64,000 bases of DNA from Hyaloperonospora brassicae (taxonomy: Eukaryota; Oomycota; Peronosporomycetes; Peronosporales; Peronosporaceae), in contig CANTFL010001264.1 of NCBI GenBank assembly GCA_947650285.1, forward strand, positions 400,487 through 464,486, in the 5' to 3' direction. The notes below the pieces were generated by a model that was given only the letters and a program-made list of their open reading frames with translations, had not been told where the DNA came from and did no database searches. The position numbers were made by a program, and so were the translations under genes. This document shows, one piece after another, positions 39,456 to 50,664 of the stretch; position 1 is the stretch's first letter; each line of letters begins with the position of its first letter.

Positions 39456-40420
39456 TTAATGAAGCGCAAACGCGGCTTCGTCTTGAAGACGACGGACATA
39501 ACATTTGTAGGTAGGTTTTAAGATTAAGTAATACTTGGTCTCCGACCTCATAACGTTCGATACATCCTCTGCTTTTAGCATCAGCTTGTTCCTTCTGTTT
39601 GTCTTGGCTTTCAGCCAGTGTATCACGCACATGTCGTAACACATTTTATTGCGTTGCGAGAATTTGATCATCTGTTTGTGAACAGTGGCAGGGCTGATAT
39701 CAGCAGGCCGATCGGACATCTCTCCCCAAAGAAGCCCTGAACTACGCAGTGGTAGCGCTAACGGAACGCGATTGTGTGTGAGACCATTAAAGTAAAACGG
39801 AGTAAAGCCGGTGGAGGCATGCACGGCGTTATTGAACGCAAGTTTAACGATAGGGAGCATCGAGATCCATCGCTTAATCGTTTCAGCGCAACACTACGCA
39901 AGATGTCACCGATGATGCAATTTACTCGCTTGATTTGATCATCTGTCTGCGAATAATCCGCTGTGGACGTGTCCATTCGTGTACCAAGCACCTTAAAGAC
40001 GGGTTTCAAAACTTCTTAGTGAAGCGAGGATCTCTATCAGAAACAATTTACAGTGGCAAACCATGTTGTCAAAACACTCGATCAATTAACATCGTAGCTG
40101 TACCCTACCCATCAATGGTATCTGACAAAGCCGCCAAGTGATCCATCTTGGATAAACGGTCTACAAAGACCACAATACCCGTATTGCAGTAAACATTTTC
40201 CAGCTAACTAACCAAAACGTCCATGCTTATGGACTTTTAGCACCAGCAAAGTATAGGTAGACTAGATATCGGTGCAGCCGCATGCGCTGAGGGTTTCACC
40301 CGTTGACACGTTCTGCACGTACGCACATATCTGCTGACCCATTTGTAAAGTTTGGGCCACCAATAAATTGGATCAGAGAACAATAGGTCTTCTATCGACC
40401 GAGATGACCGCTCACCGCAG
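39456..40420 (-). pseudogene. Element 1 integrase relic
   Basis: The minus frame 39758-40009 reads KVLGTRMDTSTADYSQTDDQ, the region holding the last catalytic Glu motif of gypsy integrases (normally HPQTDGQTER); here the Gly is replaced and the Glu region reads IKRVN. The overlapping frame 39456-39860 continues with LAFNNAVHASTGFTPFYFNG, the conserved segment after the core. Upstream core motifs are scattered with stops up to about 40420. Not functional. Confidence 0.8.
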
Positions 40421-40534
40421 TATGATGTGCCTCATAGAGAGTACGGTGCTTCACGTCCTTATCATGAGAGACGACGATACGAGGAGTATTATGAACCTCT
40501 GTGCGATACACTACAGGCCTTGATCGATGAAATA

Positions 40535-42030
40535 TTAACGTATCCTCGCACGCAAACGTGCCGACAATATAATGTCTAAGTCCTTAAACTCCTCGCTCTC
40601 AAGAGCACGTAGCAGAAACACACAGTGTTCTTCTTTGGCATATGCCAAACGAATGAGATCAGTGACCGACGACTTCAGAGTCGTTACATGAGCAAGCGCA
40701 TGGTTAGGCCTACGTGACAACGCATCAGTCAAAGCATTCTGCTTGCCTGGCTTAATATTCATCTCGAACTTGTATTCGTCAAATAATGAAAGCCAACGAG
40801 CCATTCTTTGAAAAAGGTGTGTCGATTGCGTCGCAGTGCGCCTTGACGCATGATCGGTATATATCACAAAAGGCTTTGAGCCAAGTAGATGAGCTCTGAA
40901 TTTGACGAGAGCATGAATCATTGCAAGTAGCTTTTTATCATGAACACGGGGTAGGTCTTCTTAGCTGCTTTCAGCTGACGAGACTCATACGCAATGACAC
41001 GTTCCCGTCCCGCAACATCTGTTTGTATAAGAGCACTGCCGATGGCGCTGAAAAGACGATCGGGTTCGGGCAAAGCCAAGGTTTGCGTATGAAGGAGACT
41101 CTCTCTAACAGCAATAGAAGCTTAATGCTCGGTTTTAGTCTGACACCACCCCACATCCTTTTATGGAGATTGGATAATGTTCGAGCCATGTCCGCATAGT
41201 TTGAACTATACTTGTATAGGTAATTTGCAAGACCAAGCTACTTACGGAAGTCCTTTTGGTTCTTAGGATCCGTCTTGTTGACTATGAAGTTTATCTTAGC
41301 GGGATCTGCTCTAAGTCCACGCTATCCGATGAAGCACCCTAAGAATAGAATCTCTTATGCACCATAGATGCATTTATAGGCGTTGCCATTCAGCTTATTT
41401 GTGCGCATGCACTCGAGCACTGCTTTATAATGATTGATATAATTATCCACATCTGACCGACCGTTCATAGAACGATTATGGACAAAGATGTCATCATAAA
41501 ATATGTCTGTGCATCAGATCTATGAGTTCGAAACAGTCGTGTCAAAAGACGTTTAAACGTCGCCGGGGCATTTAAATACCTTTGTGGCATGACGAGCCAC
41601 TCCAAGGTCATATAGCTCGGAGTACTGACCGCTGTCAGCGGGATGTCGTTCTCTCGCATGTGAAAAACTAGTAATAACCACCGCCTAAGTCGAGCGCACT
41701 GTACATCGTGTATTCCACCATGTTGTTCTGAAGAACAACTTTCCTAGGGGATTGATGTCTGAGCCAGGATGGTGGCAGCATTACGCCTTTTGTAAGCACG
41801 AACAAATGCCACTTTTAATTGGCCTTTCTGACACAGAAGGTTTGTGTAAAATAGAGGGATTTACTCTCACGAATCATTTCTGCCGCGTGCTTTGCACGAA
41901 ATAAGTCTTCAATGACGTCACTCTGTTCCTTTTGTAAAGACAACTGCCGCGTTACGCAGTATTCAGTTCCAGGAAGTAGGTCATAGTCATGACGAACACT
42001 CTATCAGGAGGTAAGGCAGACGGTGTCTCG
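40535..42030 (-). pseudogene. Element 1 reverse transcriptase-RNase H relic
   Basis: The minus frame 41465-41659 carries RENDIPLTAVSTPS and LEWLVMPQ...NAPATF, conserved gypsy RT motifs around the palm domain. The catalytic YxDD appears eroded (near ...YFMMTS). Further on, VIAYESRQLKAAKKTYPV (near 40920-41000) runs into a frameshift, then MIHALVKFRAHLLGS and IYTDHASRR...DALSRRP (40535-40921). These are the RNase H core and the conserved linker to integrase. These activities would copy the element RNA to DNA; this copy is dead. Confidence 0.8.
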
Positions 42031-43030
42031 TGACACACCACGTCTTGCAAATTCTTTTACCAAAATATAAAAAAATCAAGAGGATCCTAAAGGATCGCGG
42101 ATCCACTACACGCGCTAATTGTCACCTTCTTGTCCTCAAGAAAAGCCTCGTCCAAAAATGAGGATGTGTTTAACTCAATATCGGGTCGGATGACCACTAA
42201 ATTAGATAGCTCTTTCTGCCTGCAAATCTTGGCTATATTTGCCATCCGGAATTTCGTTTAGATCAAATATAGCGTATAAGGACGGAAGATTCACGAGACG
42301 TATGTCACCATCAACATGATCAGTCACTCCTTTGACTAGTGTATATAGTGTATTCTTAATAATATCACTACGGGACGTCTCGGACGTTCGCCGCTTATCA
42401 GCTGCCACCCGAAGCCAGAATTGGCGAGTTGAGGACTCATTGCGACTCTCAAACGCCGCGACAAAAGGGTCCCTGTAATTATTATATACCATAACACTCT
42501 CTATACAAATGCTCATATTTGAGCGACATCTGGTGGGAAGTTACGAAACTTGAACTATTTATCCAGTAAATTTTCAAGTACCACTTCACATACATTATGT
42601 GAGCATTGCCCTGAATGCTTCAGCTTTTTGCCAACAATTTCATAATCGACATTTAGTGAGGTGCCATCCCGGCCGCTCTCACTCGGTGGAATTTCACGTG
42701 CCATCCCACTCATATCAGATAAATAACATTCTAGATGACTCGGTCCTAGGCCAACCATGATGCAGCATGCAGTACCTAATTATCACAACGAGTATCACTC
42801 AACGGAGTACAACCCTCTTAACATACGGCGAAAGAGCTCCGATCAATATTCATCTCACCGACATTATAGTTATTCAACTCGTACATACCAATGTCCAGCA
42901 CGTTGACATCTTCCGTTAATGGCTCGCGCCAATAATGCTTTGGTTGTCTGGCAAAAATGGGTTCACGACTCTCTAAAGCTTCGCTAAAAACATTGCGCGT
43001 GGCGCTTAAGGTCTTAGAACTCCAATCAAT

Positions 43031-44520
43031 TTATGGCTCATGGAGTTCGAGCCAGTCCATGCTTAAGATGAGATTGTATCTCGATTCCAAGTCAAGAAGG
43101 AGACAGCATTCTGTGCTATCAAAGTCCAAAACCTTTACACCAAAGTTAAACGAAACTTTATGCACAGTGACGCGACTACCCTTCGCTAGAAGAACGGTGA
43201 TTGAATAAAGCTCGTGCGCTTTGAGCGTCTCAGCGTATCGCTGAATCCCCTCAAGGGAACGGCTTCGCGCGTAGTTGCATGACACTCCGAATCAATACCG
43301 ATTTACCAGTGCTTCTTAAAGTCTATAACCAAGGCCTCGGTGACTACAAAGCCAGGCGTGTATCCACGCTCTTTGCTGGCTGGACAGATGATCTGTGGGG
43401 CTAAGTCTTGTTTCACTGCACCTCGTAGAGAAGTAACAGAACTAATTTCTACCTCAGTAGGGCACCCCGAGCCTACTAAGTGTCGACGTTTCCCCACGGC
43501 ATACTAGGTTTCTTGTTGAGGCTGGGGTTTCGACCCATATGAGTCGGTCGTTGCTTACGCAAAGGACAAGTGGGACGCAAGCGTTTGGTTCTTCCGCACG
43601 TATAACAACGTCTCACTTCCTGTCGTTGCTTGACAACTTGAAGTTTAGCTTCACCTTCATCTTCAACATTGCTAAGATACATCGGTTCAGGTTTACAGTA
43701 AGCTGATTATTTGCTGAGGTTGACCTCGCATCACTTGGGTTTTACCTGTTCCAATCAAGTATGGCCGACTTGAAGTTGTACTCAGCATTTTGTACGATGC
43801 TCACAGCCTCTTCAAACGTTAAGGGGTGGACTTAAAAGACCTCGGTCCTGATAACGCCAATGCGATGACCTTCCATGAAGACTGTCACGCAGACGATCTC
43901 CGGGAGAGGGTCGGACTGCATAGCATTCATCAAAGTTCTCAACTCTTGGGCTTATCACGTTAACTCATTCTTACCCTGAAGAGTAGATAAGAAGCGTGAG
44001 CGCACGCGGTATGCCTGGTTAGGCGGCGAGAAAACTCGAAAGAGGTCTAGCTTGAGCTAATCTCATGTAGGAAACGCCAATTCAACCGACAGCCGCACGT
44101 GAGAGCCCCCTCTTTAGCTCTTCCATCAAGATTATACGGGGCTCGCGAAACTCGCTGATGCTGAAGTGATATTAGCTCAGATCTCATGGCCATCTCACAG
44201 ATCCAGAGGGTAAGCTTTCCCCCTCCTTCCCGGAGTAATGGTTGACGTCTACCCCTAGGGTACGAGGCTTCGTCTCTTCGTCTGGCATTTCCACGTAGCG
44301 GGTTGGCATAGCCGACGCCACTTGTTTTTAAACCTGATCTAAAAGGCCTGTTTTATACTGCATGAAGGTCTCGACACGCGCTTTGAGCACTTCGGGACCT
44401 TGCGCAGCTAGGAAATAAACGTATTCTGGGTCTACGGCAGCGGTCAGCTTATCGAGCGCGACCTTTTGATTCTCATTGAGGATTGTGGATTGCTCCATCC
44501 TCACAGAAGATCAGTCGTAA
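43031..44520 (-). pseudogene. Element 1 gag and protease relic
   Basis: On the minus strand, 43476-43682 contains CYTCGRTKRLRPTCPL, a retroviral-type zinc knuckle (CX2C-X4-H-X4-C) in which the His is replaced. Following frames at 43303-43497 and 43031-43285 resemble the Ty3/gypsy aspartic protease, ending in LDLESRYNLILSMDWLELHEP-type sequence, the usual C-terminal part of that domain. Gag upstream (to about 44520) is recognisable only by position and by broken frames. Gag would form the virus-like particle and protease would process it. Several frameshifts separate the pieces, so no functional product is expected. Confidence 0.7.
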
Positions 44521-44536
44521 AAACTTAGGCGTAGAT

Positions 44537-44554
44537 TATGTACAAGTGCTACCT
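44537..44554 (-). promoter_or_regulatory. Primer-binding site of element 1
   Basis: Two bases inside the 5' LTR the element reads AGGTAGCACTTGTA. It differs from the TGGTAGCACTTTGTA of element 2 at the first base and by one T. The TGG of the canonical site (complement of a tRNA CCA end) is mutated here. Confidence 0.6.
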
Positions 44555-44556
44555 GG

Positions 44557-45038
44557 TGTGGCGGAGCTACACAGACTTTTAAGTTAGAAGATGAATTAAC
44601 GCTCAACGAGCAACTTTCGTTTAAAGAATCGACTCTGAGAATCAACAAGCTTGAAAGCTTACGGTCCTTGTTTTAGGGGGACCAAACGATTCAAGAGAAT
44701 CACTTCACAGAGTGCTCAATAGCAGCTACCTTTACAGGCGTTGGTAACTCTTACGATCAAGACGCCTCGGAAGGCACGTGTCTTATGAAGATCAAAATGG
44801 GAACTGAACTTTTTTTCTCTGTTTTTATTTAAACATCTTAACCAACGAACTTAATCTAAACACTAATGTTCTGATTAATACCTCTAAAAGGATCTCCTAA
44901 TACGGTGGATGACATGCGTCAGCCTTCGACAATCGATATGGTGTTCTTTTTATCATTTTTAACGGGACTCCGTCCCTTGTGGGGCCACGCAGGTTATGTA
45001 ACCCGTTACACCCAAACCTGTCGTGTAACCCCGTAACA
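44557..45038 (-). repeat. 5' LTR of element 1
   Basis: 482 bp. In element orientation it begins TGTTACGGGGTTACACGA and ends ...GCCACA. It closely matches 37448-37929 and adjoins the primer-binding site on its lower-coordinate side. Confidence 0.9.
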
Positions 45039-45394
45039 CTTACTCTACGTCCAGCGCAATTATTTCGAGGAGCACGTGCCTGAGCATAGGACGACCGGAA
45101 TGCGACTGAAAAAGCGCGACATTCGGATGATTCGTCCCCACACAAGCGCCTTGATGTGTCTGCTGGTGAGACCGCGTCACATGCTCAACGAAGCATTTAC
45201 GATAATTGGAAAAGCACCGCTCGTACTTGGCATAGCTATGTATGTGCAGACAATGCGTCTTGGTCTAGTATGCAATTGACACTTTTTCGAAGATTGCTCG
45301 CACTCGATCGCCATAAAAGCAAGAACGAAAACATCGCCACAGTAGAATATACTTCGAGCGACTATGTTTGGCTTACAAGAGAAACGAGCGAATG
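45039..45394. other. Spacer between the two gypsy elements
   Basis: 356 bp with three overlapping short frames, none recognisable. It shows no similarity to either LTR. It may be original host sequence into which both elements inserted. Confidence 0.5.
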
Positions 45395-45837
45395 TGTAAC
45401 GGGGTAGCCCGTTACATGAAATTGTCATTAAAACAATCTGACAATAAAGAATCTTACGTCGAATATTCTTTTAACAATATCACAGTCATGTCTGTGATAT
45501 TGTTAGGATGATCGAAGGGTCTACTCATTGGTGTATATCGTGATGATATCAACCCACCAATCGCTGCTAGACGCGCGCAATGGGTGGTGAGTAGACGTCA
45601 TCATACATATAGTTATATTAGTATAATTTAGTCAGGATAACAGAAGATTTAAGGTGTTATAGGACTTAGTTATATTAATACAGTTTTACTTTTACAAAGA
45701 GACTAGTCTGACTACTTAGTCTCCTTTCCTTCCTATGTGTTCCTTCAACACCTAGTAGGACACTGTCGACCACTGTCGTCAGTGGAAGTATACTCCGTAC
45801 TGGTCAACCAGTACGCAGTCAACAGTGCCCCGTTACA
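45395..45837 (+). repeat. 5' LTR of element 2 (443 bp)
   Basis: It begins TGTAACGGGG and ends CCCCGTTACA, a 10-bp terminal inversion. Internal hairpins include TGTAACGGG/CCCGTTACA at 45395-45416, a 14-bp-arm stem around TAACAATATCACAG at 45472-45505, CCACTG/CAGTGG at 45770-45785 and GTACTGGT/ACCAGTAC at 45797-45814. Related copies lie at 14373, 51908 (remnant), 53063 (inverted) and 57947. Confidence 0.92.
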
Positions 45838-45839
45838 CC

Positions 45840-45857
45840 TGGTAGCACTTTGTAGTT
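45840..45857 (+). promoter_or_regulatory. Primer-binding site of element 2
   Basis: TGGTAGCACTTTGTAGTT starts two bases after the LTR. The leading TGG pairs with a tRNA CCA end. The same site, with one substitution and one missing T, primes element 1. I cannot name the tRNA from the sequence alone. Confidence 0.7.
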
Positions 45858-45983
45858 CGTCTAAGGACCACAACCCCATCGCTCAACATGAACATGTTGG
45901 ATGATGTAGACGGCGACAACTTTCACGGAACCCGTGAAAGCTACTCTTATTTGAGCGACTTTGAATAAAGTGCGATCGAACGA

Positions 45984-47008
45984 ATGAGTTCGACCGTTGG
46001 CGAGGAAGTCATCTGGGCCATGCTATCCTCAAAGTATAGAGGACAGCAACATGTCGTCAATAGCAAGTTGTTGCAACGAGAATTTGATGAGTCGCGAGCG
46101 CGGGTGGCCTTGTTACGACAACAAGATCACCAGCGGACCGAAGCACTGAGACAACAACAGTCTCAGTCCGCAGAGCCGACGCGTGAGCGTCGACGGGAGT
46201 CTCTAAAACTAGAGGTCTCCAAGTTTCGGGGAGTCAAGAAAGATCCCTGTTGAGTTGGTTCGTCGAGCTGGACGATGCCATCGATGCTCGTCGCATCGAC
46301 GATGAGCGAATGCAAGTCTCATTCGCTCAGTCTAACCTGGCAGGAGAAGCCAGAGCTTGGGCTCTGAATCTTAAGCTACACGACCCAAATGTGTTTGGGT
46401 CGTTGAGGATCTTCAAGGCCCTGCTCAGTGAGACGTTCGAGCCGCCCAGAGCAGAGTTCAGGACTCTTTCGGAGCTCCTGCAACTCAAGCATGGTGAGCG
46501 TAAGGTTCACGCTTACTCTTAGCATGTACGCTACCTTGCAAGCTGCATGGTAGTGAACCCTGTGAGTGAGTTTGTGTTGATCATAAACTTTATTCAAGGG
46601 CGTTCAGACAGTTTCGTTAGGGACCACCTGTTTCGCGGAGAGCTAATGGCGCTCTCAGAGGCAATCTTCGCAGCGGAGCAAGAAGATTATAGCGTGAGAT
46701 AGTCTCACGCTACATTGACCCCGCATCGTCCACAAAGACGATTAGCAGTCGGAGGTCCAAAACCAATGGAATTCTGTGATGTCGACTGCGAGAAACCTCG
46801 CCCTGCTAATGACAAGCGAATGGTGAGATGCCATCGCTGTCATAAACTGGGACACTACGCATACGAATGCAGTATCCCTCGCTCCGAACCTCGCGGTGCT
46901 GAGTGCAGGATTCACTCACTAGCACGAAGAACTGGTAGGCGAGGATCCGTTGCTGTTGAGAAGTCGCAACAGCGAAGCGGACCATCAAAAAATGGTCGGG
47001 TACAGTAG
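45984..47008 (+). pseudogene. Element 2 gag relic with intact zinc knuckle
   Basis: The reading starts at 45984 and shifts frame near 46245. The second part contains WFVELDDAIDARR, FAQSNLAGEARAWAL and FEPPRAEFRTLSELL, blocks typical of oomycete gypsy Gag. A TAG at 46520 and another near 46700 interrupt it. Downstream CHRCHKLGHYAYEC is a complete CX2C-X4-H-X4-C zinc knuckle for RNA binding. Gag would assemble the particle that packages the element RNA. The N-terminal part is Gln/Arg-rich and probably helical. The frameshift and stops make it a pseudogene. Confidence 0.85.
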
Positions 47009-47019
47009 GGTCGGAGCAC

Positions 47020-47700
47020 CCTAATGATTCAGCAACATCAAGAGAATTTGCAAATCTCCTGAAGAAGGTTGCTCCCGACACACAATTTCTGTGTGTCTCT
47101 GCACCTGGTGATGAGGTGTCTCCTATCACCTTGAAGTTAGAAGTGACAAAAGACTTGTCACTTCGCGCCCTAGTTGAATATGGGTCGTCGAACAATTTTG
47201 TTCGTCGCCAGTCGCTAGAGGCAGGAAGTTCTAACTTCGTGGAGCGGGAGATCCCTCCAACGAAGATGACGGTGCGCCTAGCGACAGGCGCATCGATCAC
47301 TGTGAAGAAACGTGTATTTGAAATTCACTACACGTTGAAAGACGAACTGTACGATGATGACTTCATCGTACTCGACCTAGATGACAAGTTCGACGTCATC
47401 TTAGGGTTGCCTTGACTCAGGATATACGAGCCAAGGGTGATTTGGCAGTATTGATCGGTAACGATACCTGCTACTTGTTCCTCAGATAACCATCTGACGA
47501 ATATCTTGGAACGCCCACACTCACGTGTGTGTACTGCGAGTGAGTGCGATGGCCTCACTTGTGATACGATCGTTAGCACGACTGTACAAGAACACAATGT
47601 AGATGATCACTACATTGTGGAGAAAGTTATCCCAGATCCTGTGAATGTGACTTCCCAGGAAGTAATCGAGACAGTGAATGTCTTGGTTAATGATGGATAA
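47020..47700 (+). pseudogene. Element 2 aspartic protease relic with lost active site
   Basis: The frame contains LRALVEYGSSNNFVRRQSL and, 80 residues on, VLDLDDKFDVILGLP, the two ends of a gypsy retropepsin domain. The catalytic D-S/T-G triad is replaced by E-Y-G, so cleavage activity is lost. A TGA at 47413-47415 replaces the Trp expected after LGLP, and further stops follow near 47449 and at 47698. The whole stretch is in the same frame as the downstream RT, so it was one Pol polyprotein. Confidence 0.85.
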
Positions 47701-47730
47701 AGCGTAGGCGCTTACACGCTTGATCTGGTT

Positions 47731-49140
47731 GTGCCTCCGAAACTCACTTCGGAGATAACTCAATTGCCGACGCTAGAGCCGAAACGGTTCTTGCGTGATC
47801 TGCGTAGTAGCAAAGTCAAGCAGATCTGTGAACTCGTCGCGGAGGACGAGTACGTTACCAATATTCGATCGGCAACGGTGTTTACTGAGACCGAGGCGTT
47901 TCTCAGCAGTTCATCGACGGACGAAAGCGTCATCGATGAGAAGACTTGGATTGAGAGATATGAATCTCAATCCTGGAAGGCGCTTCAGGCAAATCATTTG
48001 TATAAGGATTTGATCAAATTCAGGGATGTGTTCCCTGAATCTGTGCCGTGCGAGTTGCCTAAGGAACAAGGCACTCGACACGAGATCGAGCTCAAATGGA
48101 GCTCGAAGTACTGTGTCATGAAGTAGTGGCCACTGCCTCGTGAACAAGTACTAGCGATCGACAGGTTGTTTGCCGATCGCTTAGCAGCAGGCCATGTGAG
48201 GGAATCGACATCCGCTCACAGCTCTCCGACCTTCTGTGTGCAAAAGGCCACAGGAGGATGGCGGATAGTGCACGCATATAACAAGTTGAATGCTGAAACG
48301 GTACCGACTCAGGCGCCGATACCAAGAAAGGACGTCATCGTAGATGGTATATCGAAGACTATCTCCTTTTCGTCAATGATTCTGATGGATGGATTCTATC
48401 GGATCCTCATGCGTGAACGGGACATCCCGTTCACGGCAGTGAGTACCCCCAGCGGGATGCTGTGGGAGTGGCTAGTGATGCCACAGGGGCTGAGCAATGC
48501 CCCTGCAACATTCAACAGATGTGTCACAAATCTGTTGAGACCGGTGCGAGACTTCGCACCGAGTTACTTCGACGATGTGTTCGTCCATAGCCGGGCTATG
48601 GACGGAAAGACGGTGTGGAAGTTCACAGAACTCACGTTCGTCAGGTTTTTCAAACTTATGCGCAGGCATAAGTTGTACGCCAACCTCAAGGAGTGTATAT
48701 TCGCGGCTAGCGAAATACCACTTCTTGGGTGCATCGTGGGTAAACACGGCGTACGCCCTGATCCCGAAAAGATCAAGGCGGTCACCGACTGGCCAGTGCC
48801 AGTCAATGTCAAGGAACTAAGGAAGTTCCTTGGGCTAGCGGCGTACTTGTACAAGTACTCTCGCAGCTACGCCGAGATGACTGTTCATCTTTCTTGCTTG
48901 CTCAAGAAAAATGTCAAGTGGTCATGGAACACTGAGTGCCAGCGTTCCTTTGAAGGTATCAACCAAAGCTTGATGCAGTCGCCGATCTTGGCGATTGCAG
49001 ATCAGGACAGACCATTTCATGTGGTCTGTGACGCCAGCGATTTTGCGATCGGCTGTGCGTTAATGCAGTTTGATGCAGATGGCGCGGAGCGCGTCATCTG
49101 TTACCAGTCGCGTCAGCTGCAAGCAGCTGAACGCAATTAA
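47731..49140 (+). pseudogene. Element 2 reverse transcriptase and first part of RNase H
   Basis: One frame runs from 47731 to 49140, broken once by a TAG at 48124-48126 where a Gln is expected (KxWPLPREQV). In the 324-codon part from 48166 the RT motifs are present: motif A Asp at residue 75 (LMDGFY), MPQG at 105-108 and the catalytic YFDD at 134-137. Leader sequence such as RERDIPFTAVSTPSGMLWEW is typical of gypsy RT. RNase H begins with VVCDASDFAIGCAL and ends at a TAA at 49138 where the family has Tyr (ERNxPVHDKE). RT and RNase H residues look otherwise intact, which points to fairly recent inactivation. Confidence 0.92.
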
Positions 49141-49143
49141 CCA

Positions 49144-50664
49144 GTGCATGACAAGGAACTACTTGCCATGAAGTACGCACTGGCTAAGTTCCGGGTCTAT
49201 CTCCCAGGAGATAGACTGTTCATCGTCGATACGGACCATGCGCCACTACGCACGGCCGTAACCATTCCACACCTCTCGCAAAGAATGGCGAGGTGGCTGT
49301 CTTTCTTCGCGGGGTATAACTTCTCCGTGGAGAATAAACCAGAACGACTAAACGTCGTCGCTGATGCGCTCTCGCGCCGGCCCGATTTCGAGCCGGACGC
49401 ACAAATCTACAGTGAGGCCTTGCCCACTGTTTCGACACTGTCAGTCAGTGTTCCGTCGTCAAGTTTGATTGAAAACGTACGAAAAGCATACGCAGAAGAT
49501 AATGATCTTCTGCGATTGATGGATCATCTTGTGAAACCATCCAGTAAATCCATGAGGGATTTACCGGTCCTGTACCGTTCCTTTTTGGATCGGAACACTA
49601 CTCGCAATGGCCTGCTGTACTATACAGCAGTTGCCGACGACACGCCTCGTGTCGTCGTTCCCGATCATGATGAATTGCGATTACGCGTCATGTTCGAATG
49701 TCACGATGCGCCGTCTGGCGGGCATCGTGGCCGAGAAAAGACTTACTTCACGGTCAGTCGTGAATTTTACTGGCCCCGCCAGTATCAGTTTGTCCGCAAG
49801 TACATTCTTCATTGCGAAGTCTGTCAATGGGTTAAGCGTAGTCCTTCATCCCGTGCACCTTTACTTCCTCTGCCTGTTCTAGCAAAGTGTTGGGAGTCCG
49901 TGTCCATGGACTTTGTCTTCGGGTTTTTCGAAGACACTAACAAGAGCAATGGTATTCTTGTCTTTGTGGATCAATTCAGCAAGACGGTACATCTTACTGC
50001 AGTCCCAGAATCGATCAACGCACATGGCTGTGCGCATTCCTTCATCGACACTGTGTTTCGACTCCACGATTTACCACGTGATTTCGTATCCGACCTTGAC
50101 ACTCGGTTCACGGCGGCGTTTTGGCAATCCGTGTTCCGCACATTGGGAACACGTTTAAAGATGTCAACCTCTGACCATCCCGAAACAGATGGTCAGACAG
50201 AACGTGCGAACCGTGTTCTCGAAGAAATTATTCGTGGATCCGTCGACTCCTTTTCACATTGGAGTGAGTTCTTATCGATGGTTGAGTTTGCCATCAACAA
50301 CTCCGTGCATGCGTCCACAACGCATACACCGTTCTACGTGAATGGCTTACGCCACCTACTACTTCCCGCCCTCATACAGAGTGACTTTGAGTTACGGAGG
50401 GGAGGGACTCTCTCGAGCAAAAACCGTTTTGGCTCTTGCTCATCACGTATCAACGCTCACGCCGATACGTTTGATGCCGATGTCGACAACGTCGACATCG
50501 AGGAAATCGAGCTTAGAAGTAGCAATGACGCTGCTGCTACATCAGACAATGATGACGATGCTGGGATATTCAGCATCGTCAACGACAATGCCAGCGAGGA
50601 AGAAGACAACCTCGCTGAAGAAGAGAACGATGTCTTAGTAGTGCGCACAAGGCGCACTGAATAA
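49144..50664 (+). pseudogene. Element 2 RNase H C-terminal part and integrase
   Basis: A 506-codon frame continues the RT frame after the TAA at 49138. It opens with the rest of RNase H (HDKELLAMKYAL, VDTDHAPL, VVADALSRRP). Integrase follows, with its zinc domain (His187, His194, Cys224, Cys227) and the complete catalytic triad Asp256 (SMDFV), Asp317 (VSDLDTRF) and Glu353 (TDGQTER) in D,D(35)E spacing. FAINNSVHASTTHTPFYVNG closes the core. The last ~80 residues are acidic and low in complexity. Integrase inserts the cDNA into the genome. This domain set looks intact, but it lacks an open upstream reading frame. Confidence 0.92.

Larger units (their letters stand above)
37448..45038 (-). mobile_element. 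Ty3/gypsy LTR retrotransposon, element 1 (decayed, minus strand)
   Basis: Two 482-bp LTRs (37448-37929 and 44557-45038) flank decayed gag-pol on the minus strand. The order protease, reverse transcriptase, RNase H, integrase is the Ty3/gypsy order. A primer-binding site abuts the upstream LTR and a purine-rich tract abuts the downstream one. The LTRs differ at only a handful of sites apart from a short divergent patch at their U3 (right-hand) ends. The five bases outside the two ends (GATAC and CTTAC) are not an exact duplication. The body is broken in every domain. Near-identical LTRs around a wrecked body suggest mobilisation in trans or LTR gene conversion rather than simple ageing in place. 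Confidence 0.9.

Noticed and set aside
46806..47300. 164-codon minus-strand frame opposite gag/protease
   Set aside because: Shadow of the plus-strand element 2 coding region, where zinc knuckle and protease motifs are clear.
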